Below, one piece after another: positions 22,301-33,613 of a DNA stretch of 64,000 nt. The notes under the pieces were generated by a model. That model did no database searches, had not been told where the DNA came from, and saw only the letters and a program-made list of their open reading frames with translations. The first letter of the stretch is position 1, and each line of letters begins with the position of its first letter. A program made the position numbers and the translations under genes. The stretch is from Oryza sativa Japonica Group (lineage: Eukaryota > Streptophyta > Magnoliopsida > Poales > Poaceae), in contig NC_089043.1 of assembly GCF_034140825.1 (NCBI RefSeq), positions 22,840,001 to 22,904,000 on the forward strand. Direction: 5' to 3'.

Positions 22301-22446
22301 TTGCCTCCCCCCTATAAAGCCCAGCCCCTCCCCTATGAAATTTCATTATATTCACTAAAAATCCAAAAAAAACGAAAGAGAGAGAGAGGGGAGGGCAGCA
22401 GAAGGGGAGCGGCGAAGCCCTGCTGGTTCGCTCACTTCATCACAGG

Positions 22447-22750
22447 TATGCTCCCATACATCTTTTGCATTTGTACTAATATATTACGTTTGAGTACATA
22501 TGTTGCGTTTTAGTTTTAGTTCCATATATTTTAGCAGATCTGTAGCACACAGCACATATGTGTAGATCCAGAGCATAGAATATAATAGTATGAATTGAGA
22601 CATAGAAAGTAGTGTTAATTGTAAGATGTAGTTTAGTTTGATCTGGAGAATGTAACCTACTTTTAGAAATTTAGAGAACAATATTGTAGAGAATGTAACT
22701 TAGGGCGTAGTACAGAAATGCGAGGTTAACGCAGTTATTGTTTTCATCAG
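22447..22750 (+). other. Probable 5' UTR intron of the MULE transposase gene
   Basis: A donor CACAG|GTATGC at 22446/22447 and an acceptor TTTTCATCAG|GC at 22750/22751 bracket an AT-rich stretch just ahead of ATG 22756. The exon before it is GA-rich leader that starts near the TATA-like box at about 22312. Confidence 0.6.
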
Positions 22751-22755
22751 GCACA

Positions 22756-25467
22756 ATGTCAAGTAAGGTCACATTTCAGATAGTTCACGGTGAAGGAAAT
22801 ATTAGATTTGGTCCAGATGGTGTTGATCTGTCAGATTTTGTAATGACATCTAAGGGCATCGATAGGCCTGCGGAGAGAACATTTCAGTCAATTTATAGTT
22901 GGTTGTTGAGAGGATTTAGAATAGACCAAGAAGTCTACACAATGTCAGTATCTGTTGTAGTGAGTCGTGCAATAGAAGGTTATTTTTGGGAACTAATGCC
23001 GATGGACAGCACTGCTGCTTGGAGACGGTATGTGGAAATGGCTTTTGAACGGTCATGGCCCCTCGTTATATTTGTGTCGGTACAAGAGAAAGATACAAAT
23101 GTTTCAATGCAAACCGAAGATGTGGAGGGTCCTAGCAATGCAGGGGATGTTGTTGGACCATCGATGCAAAATGAGGAAAATCAACCAAGGGAGGAGCAGG
23201 CCATGGGCATGGCGGATGAGGGGGAGAGAGTCGGTATAATTGTTGATGAAATGGAGAGGGAAGATTCGGATAATGAGCAAGCGGAGGACGACGCATCATC
23301 CGATGAGGAAGGTGATGTAATGGCCACTGATTGGGCAAATGAGGACTTCTCTGGTCTTGTTATATCAGAGGGTGATCATGTACCCTGGGAGTATAAGGAG
23401 TACGAGGTAATTGAGGGTGCAAGGTATGCTCATAAGGATGAGATGAAGGAGGCGGTGAAGCATTGGGCAGTTTCATTGCAGAGAGAGTTTAGGGTGGTCA
23501 AGTCAACAAATTATGTGTATGAAGTGAGGTGCATGAAGGAAGATTGTCCGTGGCGTGTCCATGCATATAAGGGTAAATGGAATGATTATTGGAAAGTTAG
23601 CATTGTGACCGAGCACAAGTGCTACTTACAAGGGGTGGAGAAGTATCACCGAAACATCACTTCAGCTTTTGTGGCAAGTGAGATGTACAGCAGTGTTGTT
23701 GGTAACATTGGCTTTGAACCAAAATCAATTATTAGGCACATCGAGAACAAATTCAAGTACACCATAAGCTATGCAAAGGCCTGGAGAGCCAAACAAAAGA
23801 TCATTGAGATGAGGTATGGCACATTTGAAGCTTCTTATGATAATTTGCCTCGTTTGTTAGCCACCATTGCCCAGAGGAATAATAATACTTACTATGACCT
23901 ACATACATTTACATCGGTTGAAGATAGAACAAAGAGTGTGCTGCAAAGAGCCTTTTTCTCATTGGGTGCTTGCATCAATGCTTTTGTGCATTGTCGACCT
24001 GTTCTATGCATAGATGGAACTTTTATGACAGGTAAATACCGAGGTCAGATATTGACAGCAATTGGGTGTGATGGGAACAACCAGGTTCTACCTATGGCTT
24101 TTGCATTTGTAGAGAGTGAGAACACTGAAAGCTGGTACTGGTTCCTAGAGAGAGTGCACATTGCAGTGGTGCGTATGAGGCCCAACGTTTGCCTTATACA
24201 TGATCGTCATGCGGGTATGTTGCGGGCTATTGACTACTTGCAGAACGGTTGGGATGAGAAGGGACTTCCAGCTAAGTGGCCTGATGTTCGGAGTCGGTGG
24301 TGCATGCGTCACATGGGTGCAAATTTCTACAAGCAATTCAAGAACAAGCATCTTATGGAGCTCTTTAAGAGGCTCTGTGCACAGAACCAAGAGAAGAAAT
24401 TTAATGAGTTGTGGGACAAGTTGGATGAGTTGACAACGAAGCAAACAGATGAGCAATCTCGCAGACCACAAGTTGAAGGTGACGAGCCTCCCATACCTCT
24501 TGGTGCATTACATGATGACCCACCAACAATGAGAAGGAGGTCAGGGTCGGCCATCAGAAATTTCTCTCAGTGGATTAAGAATGAGCCTAAGGAGAAGTGG
24601 GCTCTATTGTTCGACACCGATGGATCTCGGTATGGCATAATGACAACCAATTTGGCAGAGGTGTACAACTGGGTAATGCGAGGAGTTCGGGTACTTCCAT
24701 TGGTTGCTATTGTTGAATTCATCCTTCACGGCACGCAAGCCTACTTTAGGGATCGATACAAGAAAATTGGTCCGTCCATGGCCGATAACAACATAGTGTT
24801 TGGCAACGTAGTGACAAAGTACATGGAAGATAAAATCAAAAAGGCACGGAGACATAGAGTTGTTGCTCAAGGCACACAAGTGCATCGGTATGAAATAATG
24901 TGTGTTGATAGGAGCAGGCGTGGTATCTATCGCAAGCAAGCCGTGCAGGAATGTGTCTTGAAGGCGGATGGTGGATGTACCTGCAGTTGTATGAAGCCGA
25001 AGCTTCATCACCTTCCTTGCTCACACGTTCTTGCTGCTGCCGGTGATTGTGGCATATCTCCCAATGTGTACGTCTCAAATTATTTCAGGAAAGAAGCAAT
25101 CTTTCATACATGGAGTGAGGAGATATATGGGTTCGGGATCTCAGGATCTTACACAACGCTGAGTGCCCAAGTTTTTTATATTCCAGATCCATCTAAGTTT
25201 AGGGTGAAAAAGGGTCGACGCCAAACTAGACGCATCAGAAATGATATGGATGAGTCAGAAGCAGGTGGGAGGACTTTACGCTGCAGCAAGTGTGATCTGC
25301 GCGGCCATACTTACAAGACATGCCCGAAGAATGCAGAAGTTCCAAGCGGCGCAGATGCTAGTCCATCTGGACAGGCAAGTGATGGTAGGCGACCACCTGG
25401 TGAAGGAACAACAAGCAGGCGCGCAAGGCCAAGGCGTCGTCGCGCAGCAGGCGATTCCATGGTGTAA
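22756..25467 (+). CDS. MuDR-type transposase (MULE DDE domain, SWIM zinc finger)
   Basis: This is an uninterrupted frame of 903 residues. The start MSSKVTFQIVHGEG is the first ATG after the probable leader intron; the frame is open slightly further upstream but without an ATG. Order of parts: an N-terminal region, a very acidic stretch (about residues 130-200), the Mutator DNA-binding region with Cys/His positions (VRCMKEDCPWRVHAYKG, EHKC; about 213-300), the MULE catalytic domain with CIDGTF (D420), LIHDRHAG (D483) and a candidate third acidic residue in KFNELW (E551), a SWIM finger C-T-C-S-C then C-S-H (about 741-757), and a CCHC-like knuckle RCSKCDLRGHTYKTC (from about 842). The C-terminus is Arg-rich, suiting nuclear entry. 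The enzyme would bind the terminal repeats and cut and insert the element. I see no internal stop. Confidence 0.95.
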   Translation: MSSKVTFQIVHGEGNIRFGPDGVDLSDFVMTSKGIDRPAERTFQSIYSWLLRGFRIDQEVYTMSVSVVVSRAIEGYFWELMPMDSTAAWRRYVEMAFERSWPLVIFVSVQEKDTNVSMQTEDVEGPSNAGDVVGPSMQNEENQPREEQAMGMADEGERVGIIVDEMEREDSDNEQAEDDASSDEEGDVMATDWANEDFSGLVISEGDHVPWEYKEYEVIEGARYAHKDEMKEAVKHWAVSLQREFRVVKSTNYVYEVRCMKEDCPWRVHAYKGKWNDYWKVSIVTEHKCYLQGVEKYHRNITSAFVASEMYSSVVGNIGFEPKSIIRHIENKFKYTISYAKAWRAKQKIIEMRYGTFEASYDNLPRLLATIAQRNNNTYYDLHTFTSVEDRTKSVLQRAFFSLGACINAFVHCRPVLCIDGTFMTGKYRGQILTAIGCDGNNQVLPMAFAFVESENTESWYWFLERVHIAVVRMRPNVCLIHDRHAGMLRAIDYLQNGWDEKGLPAKWPDVRSRWCMRHMGANFYKQFKNKHLMELFKRLCAQNQEKKFNELWDKLDELTTKQTDEQSRRPQVEGDEPPIPLGALHDDPPTMRRRSGSAIRNFSQWIKNEPKEKWALLFDTDGSRYGIMTTNLAEVYNWVMRGVRVLPLVAIVEFILHGTQAYFRDRYKKIGPSMADNNIVFGNVVTKYMEDKIKKARRHRVVAQGTQVHRYEIMCVDRSRRGIYRKQAVQECVLKADGGCTCSCMKPKLHHLPCSHVLAAAGDCGISPNVYVSNYFRKEAIFHTWSEEIYGFGISGSYTTLSAQVFYIPDPSKFRVKKGRRQTRRIRNDMDESEAGGRTLRCSKCDLRGHTYKTCPKNAEVPSGADASPSGQASDGRRPPGEGTTSRRARPRRRRAAGDSMV

Positions 25468-25761
25468 CAATGCTTTCGATTTAGGAAATAAAATGATGTA
25501 ATGAGTGTTCGGACTAAATACTTCTATCGTGTAATTTCAATTCAATATTGTTGTAATGAGTACCTCCGACTATTGTTGTACTAGTAGTATTGCGAACTAT
25601 TCGGTGTTGTATCATAATGTTATCGTGATGAGTGTTCGGACTAAACACTTTTGTTTGTTTGTACTCTTGTTTAATATGTGTTAGTAATTCACTTATGAAC
25701 ATTTATTACTTATGTTGAACTAATTATTTATATGTTTCTGATCAACCTATTTGATGCAGGT
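25468..25761 (+). other. Spacer between the two MULE genes
   Basis: AT-rich sequence holding the transposase 3' UTR and the leader of the second gene. The acceptor-like TTGATGCAG|GT directly before ATG 25762 suggests a leader intron here too. The phrase 'tgagtgttcggactaaa' occurs twice (about 25502 and 25629). Confidence 0.55.
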
Positions 25762-28527
25762 ATGGCGTACGACACACCGGCGCTGTTGAACCGTGGGATT
25801 GACAGGAACCACCGCTCGTTCCTGTCAGCAGTCGAGGGTGCACAGCTCGGCACCTTCCGTCCACGCACGTCGCGCGAGTGGTTGCGTGTCGACCCCCGTC
25901 ACGTTCCTTGGTACGCGTATGTTCACATTTCAACTCAACTTTGCTTTGTTTTATACTTATGTTTGAAGTTTGCTCTATACAGGTTGCGTGCGGCAGGCCT
26001 TCTACCACTTTGTAGGCTTGTTGAGGCGGCGGCGGACGACCGTGACCCAGCGAAGCGGTGGGATGCAGACCGGTCACTCCTTGCCGCTCTTGTAGACCGC
26101 TGGAGACCTGAGACGCACACGTTCCACCTTCCCTGTGGGGAGATGGCTCCGACACTGCAGGACGTGTCGTACCTGCTCGGGCTACCGCTGGCGGGAGCAC
26201 CAGTTGGTCCCGTCGACGGTGTTTTTGGGTGGAAGGAGGATATCACTGCGCGCTTCGAGCAGGTGATGCGCCTTCCACACCTAGGACCGACCACCACCCT
26301 TCCTCCGTACTCTACAGTCGGGCCTAGCAAGGCTTGGTTGCTCCAGTTCACTGTAAGTACATAAGTTGTTATTATCATACGTGCTTATTTGCGACCGGAT
26401 CAGTGTTTTGTACTAACATTTCATTCTTAACTGTAGGCGGACCTTCTGCACCCTGACGCTGATGATTACTCGGTCCGACGCTCCCTTGAGGCGTACCTGT
26501 TGTGGTTGTTCGGGTGGGTGATGTTCACTAGCACCCACGGGCACGCTGTGGACTTCCGGCTGGTCCACTACGCACGGTCCATCGCGGATGCTCAGCCACA
26601 GGACGTGCCGCAGTGGAGCTGGGGTTCTGCCGTGCTAGCAGCCACGTACCGTGCCCTCTGTGAGGCGTGCACGAAGACTGACGCGGGAGCGATCATCGCT
26701 GGCTGTCCTATGTTGCTTCAGCTTTGGGCAGCCGAGAGGTTTGCCATAGGGCGACCAGTGGTGGACAGCGCACCCTACGGGGTTGGTCGCAGCGCGCAGT
26801 GGCCAGAGGACGGTCCCACGATGGGGACTTACTGGTGTCGACGTGGGGTTAGTGCAACTTCGCTGCGTTATAAGTTTATCAGTCCTCTTCTTTTTTTTTC
26901 CTTCACATAACATGTCTAATTCCGATCATGTTTATTGCAGCGTCGTTACGCTCACGTCCAGGTGAGACGTGGTTACCCGGACTTCGTGTTCGAGTTTGAC
27001 CGTCTCCAGCCGAGCGACGTCATCTGGGAGCCGTACACAGAAGAGGCCGTCGCTGCGAGAGCACCGCTAGGACTTTCGTCCTTGTGCACACGCGACCAGG
27101 CTTACTGGCTCACCATCCTGCCGATGGTGTTCGACATTTTCGTTGAGCCTCACTGGCCGCAGCGTGTGATGAGACAGTTCGGACTTAGGCAGGTGTTTCC
27201 CGGCAACGTGCAGCCGACCGTCCCCCCTGCCGACCACTCGTGAGTTCGGATTGTTCATTTCTAAATTTTTATGATAATTACATCATCGAGCCATACAATT
27301 TACCTCTCTTCACAGGTTGACTCGACGGGGACAGCTAGCAGGCGCACTTTGGGCTCCACGTGTACAGCAGTACGTTGACGACTGGGTGTTAGCTACAGAG
27401 GAGGTGATCAACGAGCTCTTCCCACACACGGAGGAGAACTACCGTGACTACCTTCGCTGGTACCTTCCTCGCACTCGTGCGCGTGTGACCTTCACTCCAG
27501 ACGCCCCAGAGCCGCACGTTGCCGCTGTCACGGACGCGTATCCCACGCACCGTGACCGAGACTACTTCGTGGCGGTACGTCCAATTTGTATTACTTCCAA
27601 CAATTATGTCATTTATCTTGCATAATATAGGACAACTACTGAATTTTTTATTTCCATCTTGCATAGGCTGATGCGGCACGGGATATCAGTGCCGATATCA
27701 CCGCAGTCCAGGTGAGGTTGAACAGAGGTTTGCACTTGACTGACGTTGAGCAGAGGTCGACCTTCGACCGGATGCAGGAGAAGATGCGTGCGGTCATGCG
27801 CGTCTTCTCCTGTCGCAGCGCCGTGGACGTCGTACCTCCAGCTGGTCCGGTACACCCACGGCCTCGCGGTCCTACCGTCGGAGCAGGACCTCGTTTGTCT
27901 TCGAGCGCCCCTAGCTTCGGAGCAGTGCGACCTACAGCACCGGTTTCGCACGGTACAGTTCAGCCCAGATATTAGTTCATTTTTGTTTCAGCTTTTGCAC
28001 GAATGTGTCACCATGTTTTAACTGCACGTTTCCTCATCGCAGGACCTCGTATGCCTTCGAGCGCGTTCGCAGGCACGACCGGCGCTTCCGCGAGCTCCGC
28101 AGGGGCGTTCGCCACCTCTTCAGGCGCGTTCGCCAGCTCTTCCTCTCACGGAGCGTCGATCCCTCGCCCACACGGTACTTTACTTTTTATTAATACTGTT
28201 AAATACCTATACGAAACTGATGGTCCTTGTCCAGCAGGATTTGCAGCCGGGATCTTCGGTACTGGGGCCTCTTCGTCTCACGCCGGTAGGACTGGTCCTA
28301 CTAGCCAGTTCTACGACGACGACTTGCACGGTGCAGACCACCAGGACGTACTAGGCTCCTCTCAGCTTGGAGGAGCTCCAGAGGCGCACACTCAGGAGCA
28401 GCCAGAGGTCACACCTGTACAGGCAGGACGGGTTGGCCGTGCCGTACCCCCGGACCGACTCACGTACTCCCAGGGGCACATTAGGGCGCAGGGTAGGAGG
28501 GACAGGGGTAAGAGGCCTCGTCAGTAG
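25762..28527 (+). CDS. Plant mobile domain (PMD, aminotransferase-like) protein encoded by the MULE
   Basis: Eight exons (25762-25910, 25983-26352, 26437-26847, 26941-27239, 27316-27574, 27667-27952, 28043-28174, 28238-28527) encode 731 residues with the frame kept at every junction. The PMD core is clear: WLRAAGLLPLCRLVEAAADD, LLAALVDRWRPETHTFHLPC, GEMAPTLQDVSYLLGLPLAG, then YLLWLFGWVMFTSTHGHAVD, WSWGSAVLAATYRALCEAC, and GCPMLLQLWAAERF. The last 200 residues are a low-complexity Ser/Ala/Gly/Pro tail ending in a basic patch RRDRGKRPRQ. Host PMD proteins (MAIN, MAIL1) are nuclear factors needed for transposon silencing and genome stability; PMD copies are also known inside plant transposons. 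Here it shares orientation with the transposase and sits wholly between the TIRs. A role in counteracting silencing or in mobility is a guess. Confidence 0.9.
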
Positions 28528-29280
28528 TGTTCTACCTCTTCAGTCCTTATGTGACCGTTTCTTTTGGCTTACAAACTTGTAAAGCAGTACTACTTTTGCT
28601 ATTACTACTGCAGTACTACTTGTGTTTGTCTCGTCTACGTAGTTCTTTTCATTCGTATGGTGCTTGAACAACTTATGCTCACAACAACACACTTTCGGCG
28701 CTTCACGGTAGTGCCATATCCAGTAGCGCGCACAGTCCACAACAGCACACATGAAAAGCGGCAGCTCGAGTTATCACTATCAACTTTCGGCGCTGCCTGT
28801 TGACATAAAGTGAATCACGCCCACGCGTGATCGTCTTGTCACATCTAATGAATAATGTATCTCATTGAGTTCACATATATTGCAGTGAAAACGACGCTAT
28901 ATAATTGACAATCTGAAGGCAACCTCTTCATATCTTCTTTCCCACTACCACACCACACACGAAAATGGAAGCCTATTAATTGGTAATACGTAATCTAGAA
29001 TTGAGATTATGTACAACATTCTTCACTACAATTTTACATTTTGGCAGCAAACCAAATATGATCAAATGCAATTTTACCTTACCAAATATTTGGTAGTGCC
29101 AAAACTTGCTTATATTTTGGCATTAACAAAATATTTGTACGGTAACATTCCAAATATGCCCTAAAAAATAATAAAATTGTATTTTACCAATCTTGGAGAT
29201 TTTAATCTTGTATAGTTTTCAATATAAAAAGATTTGATAACTATTGATATTTATATAAAAAAAATATAGAGCACAGTACA
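28528..29280. other. 3' non-coding part of the MULE
   Basis: AT-rich sequence between the PMD stop and the right TIR. It includes 'accaaatatttggtagtgccaaaa' type runs (about 29030-29165) resembling the MITE near 62962-63169. No open frame is supported. Confidence 0.55.
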
Positions 29281-29692
29281 AAATCGCCCTCCCCCAGGGC
29301 GGCAAGGGGGCCGCCTGCAAAATTCCATGCCCCCTCGCCGCCCATTTGCAGGCGGGCCCCCGCACAGTGCAAAATCGCCCTCGCGGAGGGCGGCAAGGGG
29401 GCCGCCTGCAAATTTCCATGCCCCCCCTCGCCGCCCATTTGCAGGCGGCCCCCCGCACAGTACAAAATCGCCCTCGCGGAGGGCGGCAAGGGGGCCGCCT
29501 GCAAATTTCGTTGACGGCCGTCGCCCGAGAGCGAACGGCCGTCTGCCACGTCATTTTCGCCGCCCTCTGGGAGGGCGATTTTTAAAAATCGCCCTCCCAG
29601 AGGGCGGTAGGCGACTATTTCCGTCAATTTTCAAAATGGAAAATTATTTTTGTAAAACTTTTAATAAAAAAAATTATAAATAAAAAAAATTC
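29281..29692. repeat. MULE right terminal inverted repeat
   Basis: Inverted copy of 21889-22300. I find two differences over 412 bp, one in the AT-rich outer part and one near the inner edge, which is about 99.5% identity. Confidence 0.92.
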
Positions 29693-29702
29693 GACCGACA
29701 AA
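29693..29702. repeat. MULE target-site duplication, right copy
   Basis: GACCGACAAA, identical to 21879-21888. Confidence 0.9.
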
Positions 29703-30314
29703 TACGAAGGCTAACAGCTTTTCTTTTCTTTTTTCGACGAAGGAGATATACATAAGGTTGTCAGTTGCGACAAAAATACCCGGCACGTACTAATCACCAT
29801 GGCCAACGTGCACTAGCTACTGCACTGCATATATTTATCACACTCTGTCTTTAATCAAGTCCTACTGTTGCTGAGCTTTCCTCTCATCTTTGTTGTATTT
29901 TTTGACTGGTGCCTTTGTCATCTGTGTACTACTCACCAATCTAAAAATCCATCAGGAAGTTAACCGTAAACCTGATAATAAAATTCTATTCTCTCCTGTT
30001 GATAATATTAAACATTTTAGACAAGGTTACTGACTATAAATAACACCTAAAATATGTCTTATAAAATGAAGACCATAGGTATAGGTTAATCTTTAAAAGT
30101 ATTTTAATAAAAGTATATATTTATTGATATTTTTATATATTGTGATAAAATTAGTTTCAAAGTTACTTTTTTAAAAAAATCGTGACATCAAAACGATAAG
30201 TAGTATTAATCTGAAGGAAGTAAATGTCACGTTGTATAACAGACCCGTATACTCACTAGAATCATCAATCATCTTCCAATTTGGTGCGCACAAAATAAAG
30301 CGAGCGATATGGCA

Positions 30315-30640
<326 letters not shown>

Positions 30641-30972
30641 CCGTTGGGTTTCTTCCATGAGTAGTCGGAGTTGAGAATCACTGGCACCACGGACGGATTC
30701 CTCCCCGCCGAGACTGAATTGGCGCTCACTGACGTGAGCCTTTCCGTCCCCAGCTCCAGCTCGCTTTGCCTTTGAATTTTGGCTTTACGAGTTCAGTCTT
30801 CGCAGTTGGCTGCGATGCATAATTGCGCTCACGCGTTTGAGGGACATTGCCGGCCGGCCGGGCGGTCCCTCGTTTCAGACAATCTTGTCTCATGCGATGG
30901 ATGGATCGGCCGCAGAGGATCACAGCTCAGATAGGACGCCTCACATGCGATGCAAAGAATCAAAAAAAATTA

Positions 30973-32819
30973 GGTGGTGTTTGGATCCAGACTTTAGTCT
31001 CTATATTTAGACACTAATTTAGAGTATTAAACTTAAACTACTTACACAACTAATTATATAAATGGAAGCTAATTTGCGAGAAAATTTTTTTAAGCCTAAT
31101 TAATCCATAATTAGAGAATGTTTACTGTAGCATCACATAGGCTAATCATAGATTAATTAGGCTCAGTAGATTCGTCTCGCGAATTAGTCGAAGATTTGTT
31201 GATAGAAAACACGAGGCCTGGGAGATCTGCTTAACTCCAGTGCAGGTCCAAATCTTGCCTTCGAATGTATGAGCGTGCCAGTTGATTTGATCCTGTAATC
31301 AACAAGAAATAGAGACAAAGAATTCGTGGTTAAATCTATAAATGATAGCCGATCGGCTAGGTGCCGATGACATATCATTTATCTTTGAGCCGATGTCATA
31401 TATGAATTGATCGGCGGTTATAAATAGATAGTAAGGAACTAGATCTATTCGATCGGCTGTAGATATTAACGATATATAGTTCTTATATTAATATATACTT
31501 AAATCAAGTGATTGGGATAGATCGGTAACCATACCGAGACAGTATAAATCACTTAGATCGAAATATATATTAATAACAGAATTATATATGTTTATAGCAT
31601 AGCCGATCAGATCAGATAGATCTAGCATGTATCGGCTAATACTCCGAAACTACTTTATATAAAGATATCAAAACAAATATAATATACCAAACAAAAGCTT
31701 AATATACTTAAATGCAATAGGATCTTGACATAAAGGGCGGATTTAACATGTCATTGAAGCATATAGATCGAATATGGTTAAATCAGATAAGATCGGCTGA
31801 AACTCCGATACTACCCTAATCGGCAACCAGAGGATAGGCTAGAGATTGATATTCTAAGCACGACTTAATAGGTCAAACTCAACTGATGCAACATTAAGTA
31901 TGAAAAGAAGAACAATATCCAGACAATCAAGCCGCTGGGTGTTTCATAAAGTGGTAGATATCTTATATAATCTAGGACAACATCGCTATTTAACCTAATC
32001 TGTTGCCTTCTATTAACAGATGTTAGCCGATTGTAGGTTAGATGATGATATTGCCAAAGATTATGTAAGATATATGATAACTTGACGAATTATATAGATA
32101 AGATTAGAGTGTCATAAAGATGAAAGCACTAATCTCGAGAACACAAGTCGTCATAACAAGTTTTACCTCTTGTTGAAGATTGAAACCGATGCAGCTCAAC
32201 CCGAAAGTAAGAACTCGTCGAAACAAAACTAAAGCAAAAAAGTGGCGATGCGCCGAAATTGTATTAAACGTGTGTGTTAAAAATTACATAGGGCTCGGGG
32301 TCTATTTATACCCGAGAATTACAAGATATGTCCATACCGGACACGACCACTATCTCTAACAAACTCTAAGATACCATAAGTCTTTGCGGCAGACTTTTGC
32401 CCAAACATATCTCTAAGTAAGTTACATAAAACATCCTAATTAATAGATACAATTGCCTTCTCAGGACTCTATCCATGTGCGGCAATCATCTTGAAGCACC
32501 TCAATTCAACCCAATGTCATACACCGAATTATACTGTCAGAATCGGCTGCATCGGGTCACCTAGTCCGACTCAGATCCAGCCGATCCTAATTGTAGCCGA
32601 TCTGGACTTCAGCCGATTCTTGCTCTGTTCTCGGATCAATCTCCGCCTTCGACTCCACCTTGATCTAATCTCCTTTTCCGATGCTGATATTACCAAATTT
32701 GATCGTTAACAAGATTATAGATGGGTTTTATTAATAGTCTATGTTTAATATTTATAATTAGTGTTCAAACATCAAATATGATAGGGATTTAAAAGTTCTA
32801 GTACCATCTAAACAGGGTC
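30973..32819. mobile_element. Tourist-like MITE interrupted by a lone LTR
   Basis: It starts GGTGGTGTTTGGATCCAG and ends CATCTAAACAGGGTC, with TTA at both edges (30970-30972 and 32820-32822). The two halves (30973-31196 and 32717-32819, with one copy of AGATT counted) make a normal MITE of about 327 bp containing 'gtttactgtagcatcacat' and 'agattcgtctcgcgaattag'. The intervening sequence is a separate insertion. Confidence 0.8.
31197..32711. mobile_element. Lone LTR of an LTR retrotransposon
   Basis: This 1,515-bp non-coding insertion begins TGTTGAT, ends ATCGTTAACA (TG...CA termini, short inverted TGTT/AACA tips) and is flanked by the 5-bp duplication AGATT (31192-31196 and 32712-32716). No internal region or second LTR is present, so it is a fossil left after the rest of the element was lost. 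It is younger than the MITE it splits. The family is not assigned from sequence alone. Confidence 0.8.
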
Positions 32820-33064
32820 TTAGATGTCTTAGATTCTCAACTTCTCTACAACAATTTAGGTTCTCATATACTAATAGATTATAATAACGTGTAGTCATAG
32901 AATCTAGAAGGTAAAATAAATACTAGAAGCTGAAAACCGTCTCCTTATCGGTTACTTTTCAGAATCTCGAGCTCGTCGACCAAAAGATTTTGCTTCAGAA
33001 GATGGATGGGAAATTGAGAATTTACAACATACTGTGTTTATTTCTCCAACAAGACATGGATTAT

Positions 33065-33230
33065 ATTTTTGATACTCGTGACACACTTTTCAAACTGTTA
33101 AACGGTGTGTCTAGATGAAAGTTGCTCTAAAATATCAGATTAATCCATTTTTCAAGTTTGTAATAATTAAAACTCAATTAACACCACGTTATTATCATCT
33201 CGTTTTAAATGAAACACTTAATACCTATCT
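33065..33230. mobile_element. Decayed Tourist-like MITE fragment
   Basis: It shares 'ttttcaaactgttaaacggtg', 'agatgaaagttgct' and 'agattaatccatttttcaa' with the element at 3557-3798. Neither terminus is intact. Confidence 0.5.
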
Positions 33231-33613
33231 TCCTCAAACACCATACAGTCAACGCACCGATCGATCAGCGATCGATCGAGAGTCGTCGTCTTCCCCACAG
33301 GAGAGGATTGGGTGATGCCGTGATGGGATTCAGGCGCCGTGCCCCCATCGCTGCAGCTCTGCATGTGCGAGGAGGCAGAGCGAGGGTGCTGTCTCTCTCT
33401 GTCTCTGTCCTTGCACGAGCTCCTGAATTCGTCGGCAGTAGCAGCGGAATTTGATGCGAGAGCAGTGCCATTTACTGGTCTCTGATCGAGTCGTCGCTCT
33501 CTCCACTAGGCTCCGGGTTTTTTCATTTTCCTGACACAAACCGTGAAAATTCTTTACTGCCTGTTTCTTTCCTGCTAGTAGCATTATTCACCTGCTGCAA
33601 GATATACTACGTA

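Larger units (their letters stand above)
21889..29692 (+). mobile_element. Complete Mutator-like element carrying a transposase and a plant-mobile-domain gene
   Basis: The element is 7,804 bp, starts GAATTTTTTTTATTTATAA and ends with its inverted copy. It has two long terminal inverted repeats (21889-22300 and 29281-29692) that differ at only two sites by my reading, and a perfect 10-bp target duplication. Inside, in the same orientation, are an open MuDR-type transposase gene (22756-25467) and an 8-exon plant-mobile-domain gene (25762-28527). Both keep full frames, so the element looks whole and possibly able to move itself. Near-identical ends imply recent insertion. The second gene takes the place of mudrB, known from maize MuDR; no mudrB-like sequence is seen. 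The interval 28530-29280 is AT-rich non-coding sequence with a fragment resembling the MITE at 62962-63169. Confidence 0.93.

Noticed and set aside
21898-22358. Pro/Arg/Ala-rich open frames at both ends of the MULE, including a 118-residue frame identical in both ends
   Set aside because: They lie wholly in the GC-rich terminal inverted repeats; their identity reflects the repeat, not a gene.
31197-32711. Considered as part of a full-length LTR retrotransposon
   Set aside because: Only one LTR with its own 5-bp duplication is present and there is no internal region, so it is a lone LTR.
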